NCBI RefSeq assembly: GCF_026262505.1
Contig: NC_067208.1
Coordinates: forward strand, 13,587,962-13,651,961
Direction: 5' to 3'
DNA: 64,000 nt
DNA from: Trichomonas vaginalis G3
Taxonomy: Eukaryota; Parabasalia; Trichomonadida; Trichomonadidae
Shown here one piece after another: positions 55,423 through 64,000 of the stretch. How positions within the stretch are numbered: the stretch's first letter is position 1; each line of letters starts with the position of its first letter. The translations under genes were made by a program, and so were the position numbers. The notes beneath the pieces were generated by a model. The model ran no database searches. It was not told the DNA's origin and saw nothing but the letters and a program-made list of their open reading frames with translations.

Positions 55423-56373
55423 ATGTTTTGGTTTACTAAAGCACAGGCGAAAGGGTTTCCAAAACGTTTAAGAATGGCACTAGAAAGCATGGAATTACAT
55501 CAGAATAATGATACAATCAACGATGTGAAATTATATGTATCCAAAATCACTGACACTTTAAATGTCGATTCTTATAACAGGGAAAATTTACCACATATCA
55601 TAAATAAAAAGCTTTATAGAGATAAGACAGTCGCAAACATATTGAAATTCATGCCATACTTCGACCAAACGATGAATAATAGTGTATCTACGCTTTTGCA
55701 ATCTAGCATTCGCGAAGATCCAACAGATTCTTTACCGAAATACTTGATTAACCATAAAGAAGCTCTTGACACTTTATTATCTTATTTATCCATTCCAAAA
55801 TTGTCGTCGATTGCTAATATATTAATACGAGAATGCATAAGAAATGAAAGCTTTGTAAGTTACCTGTTTGAATATCAATACGTTTCATCCTTTATAATTT
55901 ATTTGCTTGGCGACAACTTCGAAATGGTCACGAACGCTTTCAAGACATACGAAGAAATGCTTAACTCACAGATATCAGTTAGTTCAGCCTATATTCTGTC
56001 GCATTATGATATTTTTTCGCTTCATTTTAAGCAACTTTTGCGTTCCAATGTTTATATCGTTTCCCTACTTTCCATTCCCCTTATTCTGAACTTTATAACG
56101 AGAGAAGAGTGCAGACCAATTCTTATGTATTTTGTTAATGATCCATATAATCTTGAATGTATCTGCAGACATTTAGAAAGTCGTTCAAAGAAAGTCCGAT
56201 CAAATGCATATTCTATATTTAAATTATTTGTAATTAATCCTCATCGTACGCAGCTAATTCGAACAGAACTCCACGAGAACAAGACAAAACTCATACGATT
56301 GATACAGAAAGTTCAACTACCTGATGATGAAGAACTTTTAAACGAGCGGAGATCTGTAATATCTAACTTATAA
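55423..56373 (+). CDS. Mo25/CAB39-like scaffold protein
   Basis: 316 residues, close to the usual 330-340. Family landmarks match along the length: an FWFTKAQAK start in place of the usual FGKS region, ILIRECIRNE (about 135-145; the family has MLRECIRHE), HYDIFSLHF, LLRSNVYIVSLLSIPLI, and near the C-terminus ESRSKKVRSNAYSIFKLFVI with NPHRTQ (the family reads R-N-I-Q-x-EAFHVFKVFVANPNKTQ). Mo25 is an armadillo-like helical scaffold that stabilises the active state of LKB1-STRAD and binds GCK/STE20 kinases, with roles in polarity and cytokinesis. There are no membrane segments. It is followed after 141 bases by another plus-strand gene. Confidence 0.88.
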   Translation: MFWFTKAQAKGFPKRLRMALESMELHQNNDTINDVKLYVSKITDTLNVDSYNRENLPHIINKKLYRDKTVANILKFMPYFDQTMNNSVSTLLQSSIREDPTDSLPKYLINHKEALDTLLSYLSIPKLSSIANILIRECIRNESFVSYLFEYQYVSSFIIYLLGDNFEMVTNAFKTYEEMLNSQISVSSAYILSHYDIFSLHFKQLLRSNVYIVSLLSIPLILNFITREECRPILMYFVNDPYNLECICRHLESRSKKVRSNAYSIFKLFVINPHRTQLIRTELHENKTKLIRLIQKVQLPDDEELLNERRSVISNL

Positions 56374-56485
56374 GTTATATATTTAATTAAAATTTTGTTT
56401 GTACTTTGTTTTGAATTCATATTACATTTTTTAACCATTTTCTTGTTCGTGTATTCACTTTCACAGAGTTTTATACTTTATTTAA

Positions 56486-56514
56486 TTTTAATTTGTCACT
56501 TTTTATCATCAAAA
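56486..56514 (+). promoter_or_regulatory. Initiator-like element of the membrane protein gene
   Basis: TTTGTCACTTTTTATCATC directly 5' of the ATG at 56515. TCACTTT fits the trichomonad initiator (TCA, pyrimidine, T/A) at the known short distance from the start codon. This argues for 56515 rather than the upstream in-frame TTG at 56395. Confidence 0.5.
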
Positions 56515-57378
56515 ATGTTGAATCTCTTTGTTTCATTACAAAGAGCGGCAACATGTGACAGAACATTCAAACATAACATGGGTGTTTACCACCATGTCGA
56601 AACTATTGATGTAGATAAGACATATTGCATTAATGCCACTTATTATCCATTTTATTTGATTTTTGATGAGTTTGAAGAGGGTATCGTATTAAACGAATAC
56701 TATTCACGCTCTCCTAACAGAGAAACAACAAGAGATGCAGTTTTTACTTCTGATAATTTAACAACTTTTCGAGTTTTCGAGCTTCCTTACGGATCATTTA
56801 CAATTAAAGCCATAAAATCATCCATGGTATCGTTTTCTTACATTTCTCTCCCAGGATACTGCCAAACAGGCGTTTATTTGAGTTCATATCATTCAGATTT
56901 AGTTCAACTTTCACCATCTCAAAAGAACTTCTACAAACTTGGAAATTATGATGACAAATGCTTCATATTCAGCACAGAATCGGCACAATCATTCAAAATC
57001 GATCAAATTTCAAAAGATCAGCTAGATCGTGTCTTTTATCACACAAACTACAGAGAATTTGATGTAGCTACAGGCAACTTCTCAAAGACATATCATTACA
57101 CGCCAGTTGCCACTCAACCTCGTCCATTTGTCAGATTATTAACAAATAGAGGTCTTCCACCAGATTTACTGAAGATTTCCTTCGAAGCAGGAGCGAAGAC
57201 TGAAAGAGAAGATTCTGGAACTAACATTCCTCGCGGTAGAACGATAGATTGCGAACATATCCTGACTTGGTATAGCGAAGAACTGATTATTATGCTCATA
57301 GCCTGCTGTGTATTCTTTGGAATCATATTTGTCATGCTTGTAAGCTGCAAAATTATGTCAAAGCGTCAGCCGAAATAA
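56515..57378 (+). CDS. Single-pass membrane protein of unknown function
   Basis: 287 residues from ATG 56515. The N-terminal MLNLFVSLQRAATC could be a short signal sequence. A beta-rich region of about 230 residues has several Cys and N-glycosylation sequons (INAT, DNLT, GNFS). A hydrophobic segment EELIIMLIACCVFFGIIFVMLV (about 256-277) spans the membrane, followed by the basic tail SCKIMSKRQPK. This is type I topology, with most of the protein in the lumen or outside. No known domain is recognised. The frame is open upstream to 56395 with very hydrophobic residues, but that stretch overlaps the initiator-like motif and is probably untranslated. Convergent with the SAPS-like gene, 420 bases away. 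Confidence 0.75.
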   Translation: MLNLFVSLQRAATCDRTFKHNMGVYHHVETIDVDKTYCINATYYPFYLIFDEFEEGIVLNEYYSRSPNRETTRDAVFTSDNLTTFRVFELPYGSFTIKAIKSSMVSFSYISLPGYCQTGVYLSSYHSDLVQLSPSQKNFYKLGNYDDKCFIFSTESAQSFKIDQISKDQLDRVFYHTNYREFDVATGNFSKTYHYTPVATQPRPFVRLLTNRGLPPDLLKISFEAGAKTEREDSGTNIPRGRTIDCEHILTWYSEELIIMLIACCVFFGIIFVMLVSCKIMSKRQPK

Positions 57379-57798
57379 ATGATTGTTTTTATTGTTTTTA
57401 TTCTAATAAATATACTATTATTTGAACCATTAAAACTTATTCTTTAGTTTAAATTGAAAATAATTTGTTGCAAAGTATATTTTATTGCCCAATCCGATAG
57501 ATCTAAATCGAACAATGAAATCAATACCAAAATTATATTATACTGAACAAAACCAAGAATTTTACATTACTCAATCTAAAAAATATCGAAGTCATTTCAA
57601 TTTCAAGATTTAATTTCGAATGATTAATGACCAAAACTTATTCAAAAACAATCAGTTAGTCAATGGTAATTTATCCAACTAATCAACAAGGCGAATTAAA
57701 AAAGGAAGTAAAATAACGGCAAAAAAATAAGACCACAGATTAATTAACAATACAAACACTTTAATTCTCTACAAAAGATATATACAAAACAAATAATA
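57379..57798. other. Convergent 3' intergenic region
   Basis: 420 bases between the stops of a plus- and a minus-strand gene. AT-rich; both 3' processing signals should lie here. Nothing else is seen. Confidence 0.5.
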
Positions 57799-59166
57799 TT
57801 ATTCTGATCGTTGAGTCTGTTTCTGTTGTTCGTTGAGATCTTCAACGAGATCATCCATACCGGCGAGCTTCGCGAAGAACCTAGCGTTTTCAAATCCACC
57901 AATATCATTCTCTTCATCACTAGAAGTGTCAGAACTGCTACTGTCAGACAAAATTTCGATGTCAAGAGAAACGAAAGGTGCTGAGTGCTCCGGAGGATCC
58001 CCGTAGTCAGAAGACTCATCGCGAGGCCGTTCTCCACCAAACGCGCCGCTCCTAATCAAAACATGTGGATCAACAATGTCAATCTTGAATTCTCTAAATG
58101 ACGGTGTAATGAGTGAGGGGATGACGTACAGTAATTCAGCTAAGCTCCATACGTATGGATTTGTTTTGCTGATCGGATTATTCAGTATTCTATCGATTAA
58201 ATTGTATTTCGTATTCAATTCTATGAGTTTTTTGTCGCCAATGGACGATATTGCCTTAATAATTGCGGAGTTGAGTGATGAAAATGGATGGTCGTCGAAT
58301 AATCGGTTGATATATTCATCTGGAAAAACTTTAAATAAAGAAATAGCGCTTGCTCGTATGAAATCCTGCGTATGCTCTTCAAAATTGAAGTTTTCGCCGT
58401 ATGAAAGGATGGTGGCTTTGACTTGTGGATCTTTTCCGACAGAATTAATTTTTTCGAGAACTTGGAAGAGCTTGAACAACAATAGTGGATTGCCTGGCTT
58501 TATGACCTCTTGGAGTAATATTTCTACAACATCAACGGTGTCGAATAAATTAAATAAATCTTTTTTCAGTTTGAGCATCTGTTTCATCGATGCAACAGCG
58601 GTAAATCCATTTGGCCCGCCGACTGTTTGCGCAAACATTTTAATAAGATTTAAATCGACGCCAAACTGGAGCATAAATTCGGTCGTCAACGTAATCCACA
58701 ATTCAGAGTACGCGAGTATGTTTAAATTATCAATTAAAAATTTCGAAATATTTGGGAGGTTAGAAAGGTATTGTCCGTTCGTTCGATGGACAATAGAATC
58801 TAAAATGCGTTGAAAATTACCTGCAATTTTAGGTTGTCTTGCATATTCGGTATCAGGAAAACTTTTAATGACATTTAAAAACAGGGGATTCTCGCTAAAC
58901 TTTTGTTGGGTTTCATTTGAATTTGTAGTTAAAAATAGCATTGTATTCGATATCATTTTCGCAGTATATCCGAGGGATGCTGCTTTATCAGTTAACGCTA
59001 TATTCAATACTTCGGGAAATATATTATCAGAAAGTAGATAAGCGTTTAGTTGAGGATGACATGTTTTAACAGCTTGAACAAAGGATGGTGTACCTAGCAC
59101 GGATTGAAGAGGAGGATTTTCCGCTTGAAGTATTGCATCAAGCGATTCAGGCTCCGTGCTTGACAT
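57799..59166 (-). CDS. SAPS-domain protein, probable PP6-type phosphatase regulatory subunit
   Basis: 455 residues from ATG 59166. The start SLDAILQAENPPLQSVLGTP, then FVQAVKTCHPQLNAYLLSDN and LNIALTD, fits the opening of SAPS proteins (SIT4-associated; PPP6R in animals). These begin with a short helix and an LxxLLxxE-type segment before armadillo-like repeats. Helical repeats continue to about residue 370. The C-terminal 85 residues are acidic and Ser-rich (SDSSSSDTSSDEEND), with many CK2-type sites, then end in a Gln/Lys/Glu helix. SAPS proteins direct PP6/Sit4 to substrates in cell-cycle and stress signalling. A 245-codon plus-strand frame (58076-58813) is the shadow of this gene. An initiator-like TTTTCAATAATT lies just 5' of the ATG. 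Confidence 0.68.
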   Translation of the reverse strand: MSSTEPESLDAILQAENPPLQSVLGTPSFVQAVKTCHPQLNAYLLSDNIFPEVLNIALTDKAASLGYTAKMISNTMLFLTTNSNETQQKFSENPLFLNVIKSFPDTEYARQPKIAGNFQRILDSIVHRTNGQYLSNLPNISKFLIDNLNILAYSELWITLTTEFMLQFGVDLNLIKMFAQTVGGPNGFTAVASMKQMLKLKKDLFNLFDTVDVVEILLQEVIKPGNPLLLFKLFQVLEKINSVGKDPQVKATILSYGENFNFEEHTQDFIRASAISLFKVFPDEYINRLFDDHPFSSLNSAIIKAISSIGDKKLIELNTKYNLIDRILNNPISKTNPYVWSLAELLYVIPSLITPSFREFKIDIVDPHVLIRSGAFGGERPRDESSDYGDPPEHSAPFVSLDIEILSDSSSSDTSSDEENDIGGFENARFFAKLAGMDDLVEDLNEQQKQTQRSE

Positions 59167-60267
59167 TTAATTATTGAAAAGTTTACAAAAAGTTTAGGTG
59201 TAGTTTTGAGGGAAAATGTAAAAATATTTGTTGAGTATTGAAACAAAAATAATCGTATGAATGTATGTATATCTTTCGATTCTGATTATAATTAATCGAA
59301 AACGTAAAAAAGTTGGACGGTATATAATCTAGTGAATTCCGTCATTCTTTCAAATATGATATTGCTCATCGTTATGCATTCTTTAGAAATATGCAAAAAT
59401 GAAAAGAGTATTAAAAATCTGTACTTCGACCACTTTTTTTCAATTTCTCCATGCAATTATATAATTATTATTGAATTCATAGTTAATATTTTACGCCATT
59501 GATACCAGGAATCATAATATCAAGATTCTTTTTGTTGAACAATTTGGGGAAAATTTTTAGAATAAGTCAATTGTTTGATTGAAGTCTTCTCCAGATACGT
59601 GGGAACAAAACATATTTCATATATTTAATAGAAACTCAGCTTGAATACATCTTTTGAAGCAATTGAAGCACCTTAAAATTTGAATGAGTTATTATTGATT
59701 CAAACAATCAATTATCGGAATAGAGAATCCGATACTGACGTCCGAAATGTTCTATTTGCGGTTAATCGAAATTACAGTTTTTACATCAGATGCTAACTCG
59801 TTATTTTGGATTTGATAACAGGCATAAGTAGTCTACAAGAAATCGTTTTTGCATAACAATTAGAAATTCTTTACCTGTTTGGTCAATTTGTTTAATGGCA
59901 ACTTGACCGAACATTGTTTAATTTCCCAAAATGCTTAACACATTATTGGTATTTTGAATCATGCTGAATAAATGCATAAACAAGTCAATTAAAAATTTCG
60001 ATTTTGAAATATTCGAGAATTGGCATATTGAATATCAACTATATTTGAAAATTTATAGATTTATCTTTTCCCAGATAGAAATAAGCTCTTTTGTATGAAA
60101 ATAAATTATCAAAATCAAATGTCCTCAGATAAAAGAAAAATAATTGAAAAATCCGCCTTAACTATTCAATGGTAAATCAGATGATCCAAGATATGGTATT
60201 GATATATTTTATTTCAGCACTTTTGTAATAAAATTTTAGATGCTCTCAATTTTTTTTATAATATTCA
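59167..60267. other. 1.1-kb divergent intergenic region
   Basis: Lies between the 5' ends of the SAPS-like gene (minus) and the acidic tail-anchored gene (plus), so it should hold both promoters. AT-rich; no ORF, RNA gene or transposon end is recognised. TCTCAATTTTTTTTATAATATTCA precedes the ATG at 60268 as two pieces, each with TCAAT. Confidence 0.45.
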
Positions 60268-60831
60268 ATGGAAGCTGCTAAAGAGGCTGCTGATCAAACA
60301 GCTCCAGAAGGAGTTCCTGTTGAGGTATTACAGAGGTTTACAGAGCCGGACATTCCACCAGTCCACGAACAAATGGCTGATTCTCCGATCAAGGTTTTTT
60401 GGAAGAATCTTGAAAGATTACAACCTGCTAAGCCAGTAAAGGAAAACAAACCAAATGATCAATTACAAAATGAAGACGAAAATAAAGAAGGTTCCGAAAA
60501 TAATAAAGATAATTCTCAGGATCAGAGCAACGCAAACAATGAAAATGCAGATAATGAGCCAGAAGTAAACGAAGTCAGATCACGTGACATAGAGCTTGAA
60601 GATGAAAATAATACAGGCGATTCCACAAATACACCCATAGTAAGCCTTAACAGTACTGCCGCCGATAGAGAGTTACTTGAAGAAATTAAAGCTGAAAAGA
60701 GAAGAATTAAAGCTGAAATTAATGAACAAAATCAAGAAAAACTTAACTCATTCTACAATAAGTTCTGGGGAATCTTTTCAGTTGTCGCATTCTTTGGAGT
60801 TATCATATTCTGCAAAGATGAGAAAAAATAA
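60268..60831 (+). CDS. Acidic tail-anchored membrane protein, unknown
   Basis: 187 residues. The start is folded-looking (about 1-60, AKEAADQTAPEGVPVEVLQRF, then SPIKVFWKNLERLQPAKP). A disordered Glu/Asn/Asp-rich middle (about 65-130) is followed by a charged helix (about 135-160, AEKRRIKAEINEQNQEK) that could be a short coiled coil. The C-terminus is a hydrophobic segment FWGIFSVVAFFGVIIFC followed by KDEKK. One hydrophobic stretch at the extreme C-terminus and no signal peptide make this a tail-anchored protein, inserted post-translationally, facing the cytosol from the ER or another organelle. The KDEKK end resembles a dilysine ER-retrieval tail (K at -4 would be required; here the lysines are at -1, -2 and -5), so retrieval is uncertain. 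The stop is followed by repeated TAAA. Confidence 0.72.
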   Translation: MEAAKEAADQTAPEGVPVEVLQRFTEPDIPPVHEQMADSPIKVFWKNLERLQPAKPVKENKPNDQLQNEDENKEGSENNKDNSQDQSNANNENADNEPEVNEVRSRDIELEDENNTGDSTNTPIVSLNSTAADRELLEEIKAEKRRIKAEINEQNQEKLNSFYNKFWGIFSVVAFFGVIIFCKDEKK

Positions 60832-60953
60832 ATAAATATATGTAAAAAAAATCCAACATTTTTTAAATATACAAACAAATATATATATTAAACATACCTT
60901 ATAACTATGCAATTCATGCATGAAGAGCATTATTTACATTTTATATTGCAATT

Positions 60954-62198
60954 TTATTCTTCATTTTCAATTTTTTGTCGAAGAAGCTCTATATAGCAAT
61001 TCATATCTACCAAATCAGGAGGTATATCATATTCATTTAATAATTCTTGAAGTGATGAACCATCATTCAATATTTCTTGCAAAAGATCAACTTGATAATT
61101 TTCATCGATTAATTTGCCAACAACAATGAACGAACAAAATGATTCATAGTTTGATGTTGATTCCACAAACTGTTGCAGTAAATTTAGTAGATTTTCATCG
61201 AAAATGAATGAAATTCTCAAATCTTTGGAAGCTTTCGCTAGGAACACTACAAATGATCGCTGAACTGAAAAGCTGGACTCAGTTACAACTTCAAACACTC
61301 CATTTTCTTTCAGAATCTTTAACATTTCCTGATTTAGATTTCTTCCAAGAATCTCATAGCATTTTGAAGCAGCATCACTTTGATCTATTTTAATACATTC
61401 TATAATCGAGTTTAAAATGTTCTGATCTACTGAATCAATTACATTTCCTAATAAAAAAGCACAATTATTTCTCATCTCTTGGTCATCAGAAGTTAAGTTG
61501 TTAAGAAGCATTTCTCGTTTTGAAGGATCATTTTCGTAGTCTACGCGAACTAATGAAGACCATTTTGAAACAGAATACAGCGATTCAAAACCAATTTTGG
61601 AAAATTCATCAATAGGATCTTGAGAAATCTGCCATGCAATACTGATAAGTTCTTGTGCATTACCATTCGGAAATCCACATACTACAGAAATCATCCAATA
61701 AAATGTTTCTTTTAAAACATAGTCATCTGTCTGAAATGTCATGAATAAATTCATTATCGCAGAATTAGATAGAATGTTGCGAAAGTATTCAGAGTTTAAA
61801 TATAAGTTCCCTAAGATTAACATAATTCTTTCAAGAGTCCCAGCATCAAGCTGGCTAATTACACTTGCGCAGTAATTGAAGAACTGCAGAAAATCCAATT
61901 TAAGAATGATGTCTGAAACTTCATTAAAATTAGAAGAAATGCATGACAAAATCTTTGCAGTTAAAGGAATATAATCAAAATTTGAGCATTTTCCAATAAG
62001 TATCGAGATTTCGTCCCCATTCAATACTTTAACATATTGAAAAAGATCATCAGATGATAATTTGTTCATTAGGTTATTGAATTCTACCGAAAATTCACTA
62101 TCAATTAACTTTCCTGCCGTTATATCTGATATAGCTTTATGTATCATGGTAATTTCTTCACCCTGAATGAAATCTTGCTTCGTATCTATCTCATCCAT
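60954..62198 (-). CDS. Armadillo-repeat protein, importin-alpha-like helical solenoid
   Basis: 414 residues from the ATG at 62198. Another in-frame ATG lies at 62237, but TTTCATTTTCATGC sits between them. Its TCATT initiator, 11 bases before 62198, suggests transcription begins there. The protein is an all-helical repeat solenoid: repeated pairs such as DAGTLERIMLILGNLYLNSE, SDDQEMRNNCAFLLGNVIDS and SVQRSFVVFLAKASKD have the armadillo look, with LGN motifs typical of importin-alpha-type repeats. No importin-beta-binding basic stretch is seen at the N-terminus and the Trp-Asn array is not obvious, so it is not called a true importin. It probably serves as a protein-binding scaffold. Convergent with the tail-anchored gene, with 122 bases between stops. 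Confidence 0.72.
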   Translation of the reverse strand: MDEIDTKQDFIQGEEITMIHKAISDITAGKLIDSEFSVEFNNLMNKLSSDDLFQYVKVLNGDEISILIGKCSNFDYIPLTAKILSCISSNFNEVSDIILKLDFLQFFNYCASVISQLDAGTLERIMLILGNLYLNSEYFRNILSNSAIMNLFMTFQTDDYVLKETFYWMISVVCGFPNGNAQELISIAWQISQDPIDEFSKIGFESLYSVSKWSSLVRVDYENDPSKREMLLNNLTSDDQEMRNNCAFLLGNVIDSVDQNILNSIIECIKIDQSDAASKCYEILGRNLNQEMLKILKENGVFEVVTESSFSVQRSFVVFLAKASKDLRISFIFDENLLNLLQQFVESTSNYESFCSFIVVGKLIDENYQVDLLQEILNDGSSLQELLNEYDIPPDLVDMNCYIELLRQKIENEE

Positions 62199-62446
62199 TG
62201 CATGAAAATGAAATATAGTAGTATATCTAGTTGGCATGCATTATCGATAATTGGATAATCGAATTAACTCTTCTAACCTATCAGGTCATGATTTTTTTGA
62301 AGGTTTTCTCTCCCAAGAACATCATTTCCATTTTAACTATAATTAAAAATAATGTAATTTCTTTCGCGATAAAAAATTAGAGAAAGTTCTGAAATGATTT
62401 AAATGAATTCAATTTTACATAACTTTACAAGGGATATTTTTTTGCG

Positions 62447-63031
62447 ATGATCGATTCACCTTTCCGCATTGCAACGATTGGCGAGTCATCAGTTGGAAAG
62501 ACATCAATTATCAGAATTGTTAGTGGTGATAAATTTGATGCAACAGAATCAACAACGGCTGGCGTAGATTTCGGTCAAATTATTAAAAAGGTAGATGGAA
62601 AAACTGCCACTCTAGAAATCTGGGATACTGCTGGACAGGAAAGGTTTAGATCTCTTGTTCCAGTATATTGCCGTAATGTCAACGCAGCTCTTGCTGTCTT
62701 CGATATCAGCGCACCAGAATCATTTGCCAAACTTGGCTCTTGGATTGAATTATTCAAGTCTCTTGGTGATGATAGAAGATTGGTTTTCATTGTTGCAAAT
62801 AAATTAGACTTGTTAAACGAGAATTCTGTTGATCTCGAAAAAGCAAAAGAATGGGCACAGGAACGAAATTACATGTTCTTCCAAGTATCTGCTAAAACAG
62901 GACAAGGCTTAGATGAAATGATACAGGCGGTAATACACTCCTTATTCGAAGCATTTCCTGGACACAATGATATTTCTGGTATTCAAGTTGAATATGATGC
63001 TGAAAAGAAGAAGAAGAACTGTTCTTGCTAA
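62447..63031 (+). CDS. Rab-family small GTPase
   Basis: 194 residues. All G motifs are present: GESSVGKT (12-19), switch I Thr37 in STTAGVDF, WDTAGQE (59-65) with the catalytic Gln64, NKLD (118-121) and SAK (148-150). The effector-side FRSLVPVYCRN and LEIWDTAGQERF are Rab signatures. The C-terminus is a Lys run followed by NCSC, giving a C-x-C end for double geranylgeranylation. It should cycle on membranes in vesicle traffic; the subfamily (Rab5/Rab6/Rab21-like) cannot be fixed by eye. Gln64 and Thr37 indicate a normal, hydrolysis-competent switch. Divergent from the armadillo gene, with about 250 bases shared upstream. Confidence 0.93.
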   Translation: MIDSPFRIATIGESSVGKTSIIRIVSGDKFDATESTTAGVDFGQIIKKVDGKTATLEIWDTAGQERFRSLVPVYCRNVNAALAVFDISAPESFAKLGSWIELFKSLGDDRRLVFIVANKLDLLNENSVDLEKAKEWAQERNYMFFQVSAKTGQGLDEMIQAVIHSLFEAFPGHNDISGIQVEYDAEKKKKNCSC

Positions 63032-63367
63032 TGGTTTTTTCATTTTATTGTTTTAAAGAAATCATAGTATACTCTATTCTTAACCAATTGATATATTTCC
63101 TAGTTCATATCAATTTTTTTACTAATAATTAACTGTCATTTTTTTGATAAATTTCTGTTTCAATTAGAAAATTTCAGATCGGCTTTTTACTGTTTTTGAG
63201 CTCATTAGCCTAGAAAGTTCGAAAAAGGAAAATGAATGCCAATTTTACAATAGTGAGAAATTTGTTTTGCACTTGTTTAATAAAACAGGCCAAAAATATA
63301 TGAAAATGGTTTTTCGAATGTAATATTTAACAATAGAAGAGAATAATATAACAAACTTAAACATTAT
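63032..63367. other. Convergent spacer
   Basis: AT-rich 3' region between the Rab gene (plus) and the next minus-strand gene. No feature is seen. Confidence 0.5.
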
Positions 63368-63973
63368 TTAAAGGAAGTTGTTGATATTAGTTTTCCAATT
63401 AGGATCATAATCAATATCAACTCTATCATCGCCAAAGAAGTCATTTATGCAAATATTTGTAATGTTTGAAGGCTCATGTGAAAGATATTGCAATTTATGT
63501 TCTCTAGGCATTGTGTATGGAAGCAAAAGAATAGGTTCTTTGTTTTCAAGATGTGGCATGGCGAAAATTCCTATGTAACCACGGCCATAAATGGCTGAAA
63601 AACAAAGTTGATCTTTTGTATAAACAGTAACTTGTCTTTGAGCAACTGTTTTACCATTTTTGTATATTGAATATCTTGCTTTCGAATTTCTGGTCATATA
63701 CTCAACATTTATATAATTTTGTTCTCCATATTCTTTAGCTTCATCATATAGGAATACAAATGTTGAGTTAGTTATATTACCGCACAAATTAAGAGACCAT
63801 TTCTTTCTATATCTTTGGGAATTGTATTCTGCTGTTCCATCTTCTTTGAAATTAATCGAGTTTTCTGTAATTTCGGCTTGATACACAGACCAAGATTTCG
63901 CAGAATCGTTTTTGAATGTTAAACATTCCTTTTCAGATCGTGATAATGCTCTGGAAATCAGAAAAGAAAACAT
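63368..63973 (-). CDS. Probable secreted or lumenal protein, unknown
   Basis: 201 residues from ATG 63973. MFSFLISRALS looks like a short signal peptide with a cleavage-type ALS end. The remainder is beta-rich with sequons (GNIT, NST, SNIT) and scattered Cys, and has no second membrane segment. A WSLNLCGNITNSTFVFLYDEA stretch and repeated aromatic strands suggest a beta-sandwich. It is not recognised as a known family. A TGTCAAAAATTTC just 5' of the ATG may be the initiator. The complete frame fits inside the window with only 27 bases to spare, so its promoter is cut off. Confidence 0.65.
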   Translation of the reverse strand: MFSFLISRALSRSEKECLTFKNDSAKSWSVYQAEITENSINFKEDGTAEYNSQRYRKKWSLNLCGNITNSTFVFLYDEAKEYGEQNYINVEYMTRNSKARYSIYKNGKTVAQRQVTVYTKDQLCFSAIYGRGYIGIFAMPHLENKEPILLLPYTMPREHKLQYLSHEPSNITNICINDFFGDDRVDIDYDPNWKTNINNFL

Positions 63974-64000
63974 TCGAAATTTTTGACATTTATTTTTGTT

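Noticed and set aside
56395-56514. N-terminal extension of the membrane protein
   Set aside because: It would need a TTG start and covers the initiator-like TCACTTT; the first ATG is at 56515.
58076-58813. 245-codon plus-strand ORF
   Set aside because: Antisense shadow of the SAPS-like gene, whose minus-strand frame is longer and has family motifs.

Overview
The window reads as nuclear DNA of a parabasalid protist, most likely a trichomonad (Tritrichomonas/Trichomonas-like). The grounds are: AT-rich spacers; single-exon genes using all three standard stops; PH-AGC kinase, Rab, Mo25, SAPS and PA200-type eukaryotic proteins; a Mutator-like (MULE) transposase of the kind abundant in trichomonads; and TCA(Y)TT initiator-like motifs a few bases 5' of several ATGs. 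The genus is inference.

Layout. (1) 1-2875: a PH-domain AGC kinase on the minus strand with AT-rich flanks. (2) 2876-25641: a 22.8-kb palindromic mobile element. From outside in, each arm has a 390-bp terminal inverted repeat, a short unique stretch with a small outward-facing ORF, an array of 23-bp units (11.7 kb left, 1.2 kb right), a 232-bp inner inverted repeat and an array of 25-bp units (0.8 kb left, 1.8 kb right). In the centre lies a decayed MULE transposase gene with the D, D, E and C-H landmarks still readable. The left outer TIR is split by a younger 1254-bp insertion that itself holds a palindrome with 423-bp arms. (3) 26260-43746: one 17.5-kb minus-strand gene for a 5828-residue talin-like protein with five successive FERM-type modules, a very long helical rod and an I/LWEQ-like C-terminus. 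(4) 43747-48112: a CAMK-like kinase gene and two MITE-like elements, one (43959-44690) flanked by a 10-bp and one (46817-47978) by a 9-bp direct repeat. The first contains a tightly folded three-way-junction sequence beside a degenerate hammerhead-like core. (5) 48113-63973: a compact housekeeping region with an alpha/beta hydrolase, a PA200/Blm10 proteasome activator, Mo25, a single-pass membrane protein, a SAPS-type PP6 regulatory subunit, an acidic tail-anchored protein, an armadillo-repeat protein, a Rab GTPase and a probable secreted protein.

The host genes are separate transcription units of cytoskeleton, signalling, proteolysis and trafficking; no operon-like logic is seen. The most unusual objects are the foldback MULE with two kinds of tandem array in its arms, and the five-FERM talin-like protein. 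Coordinates of repeat edges are read by eye and may be off by a few bases; domain positions in the largest proteins are approximate.
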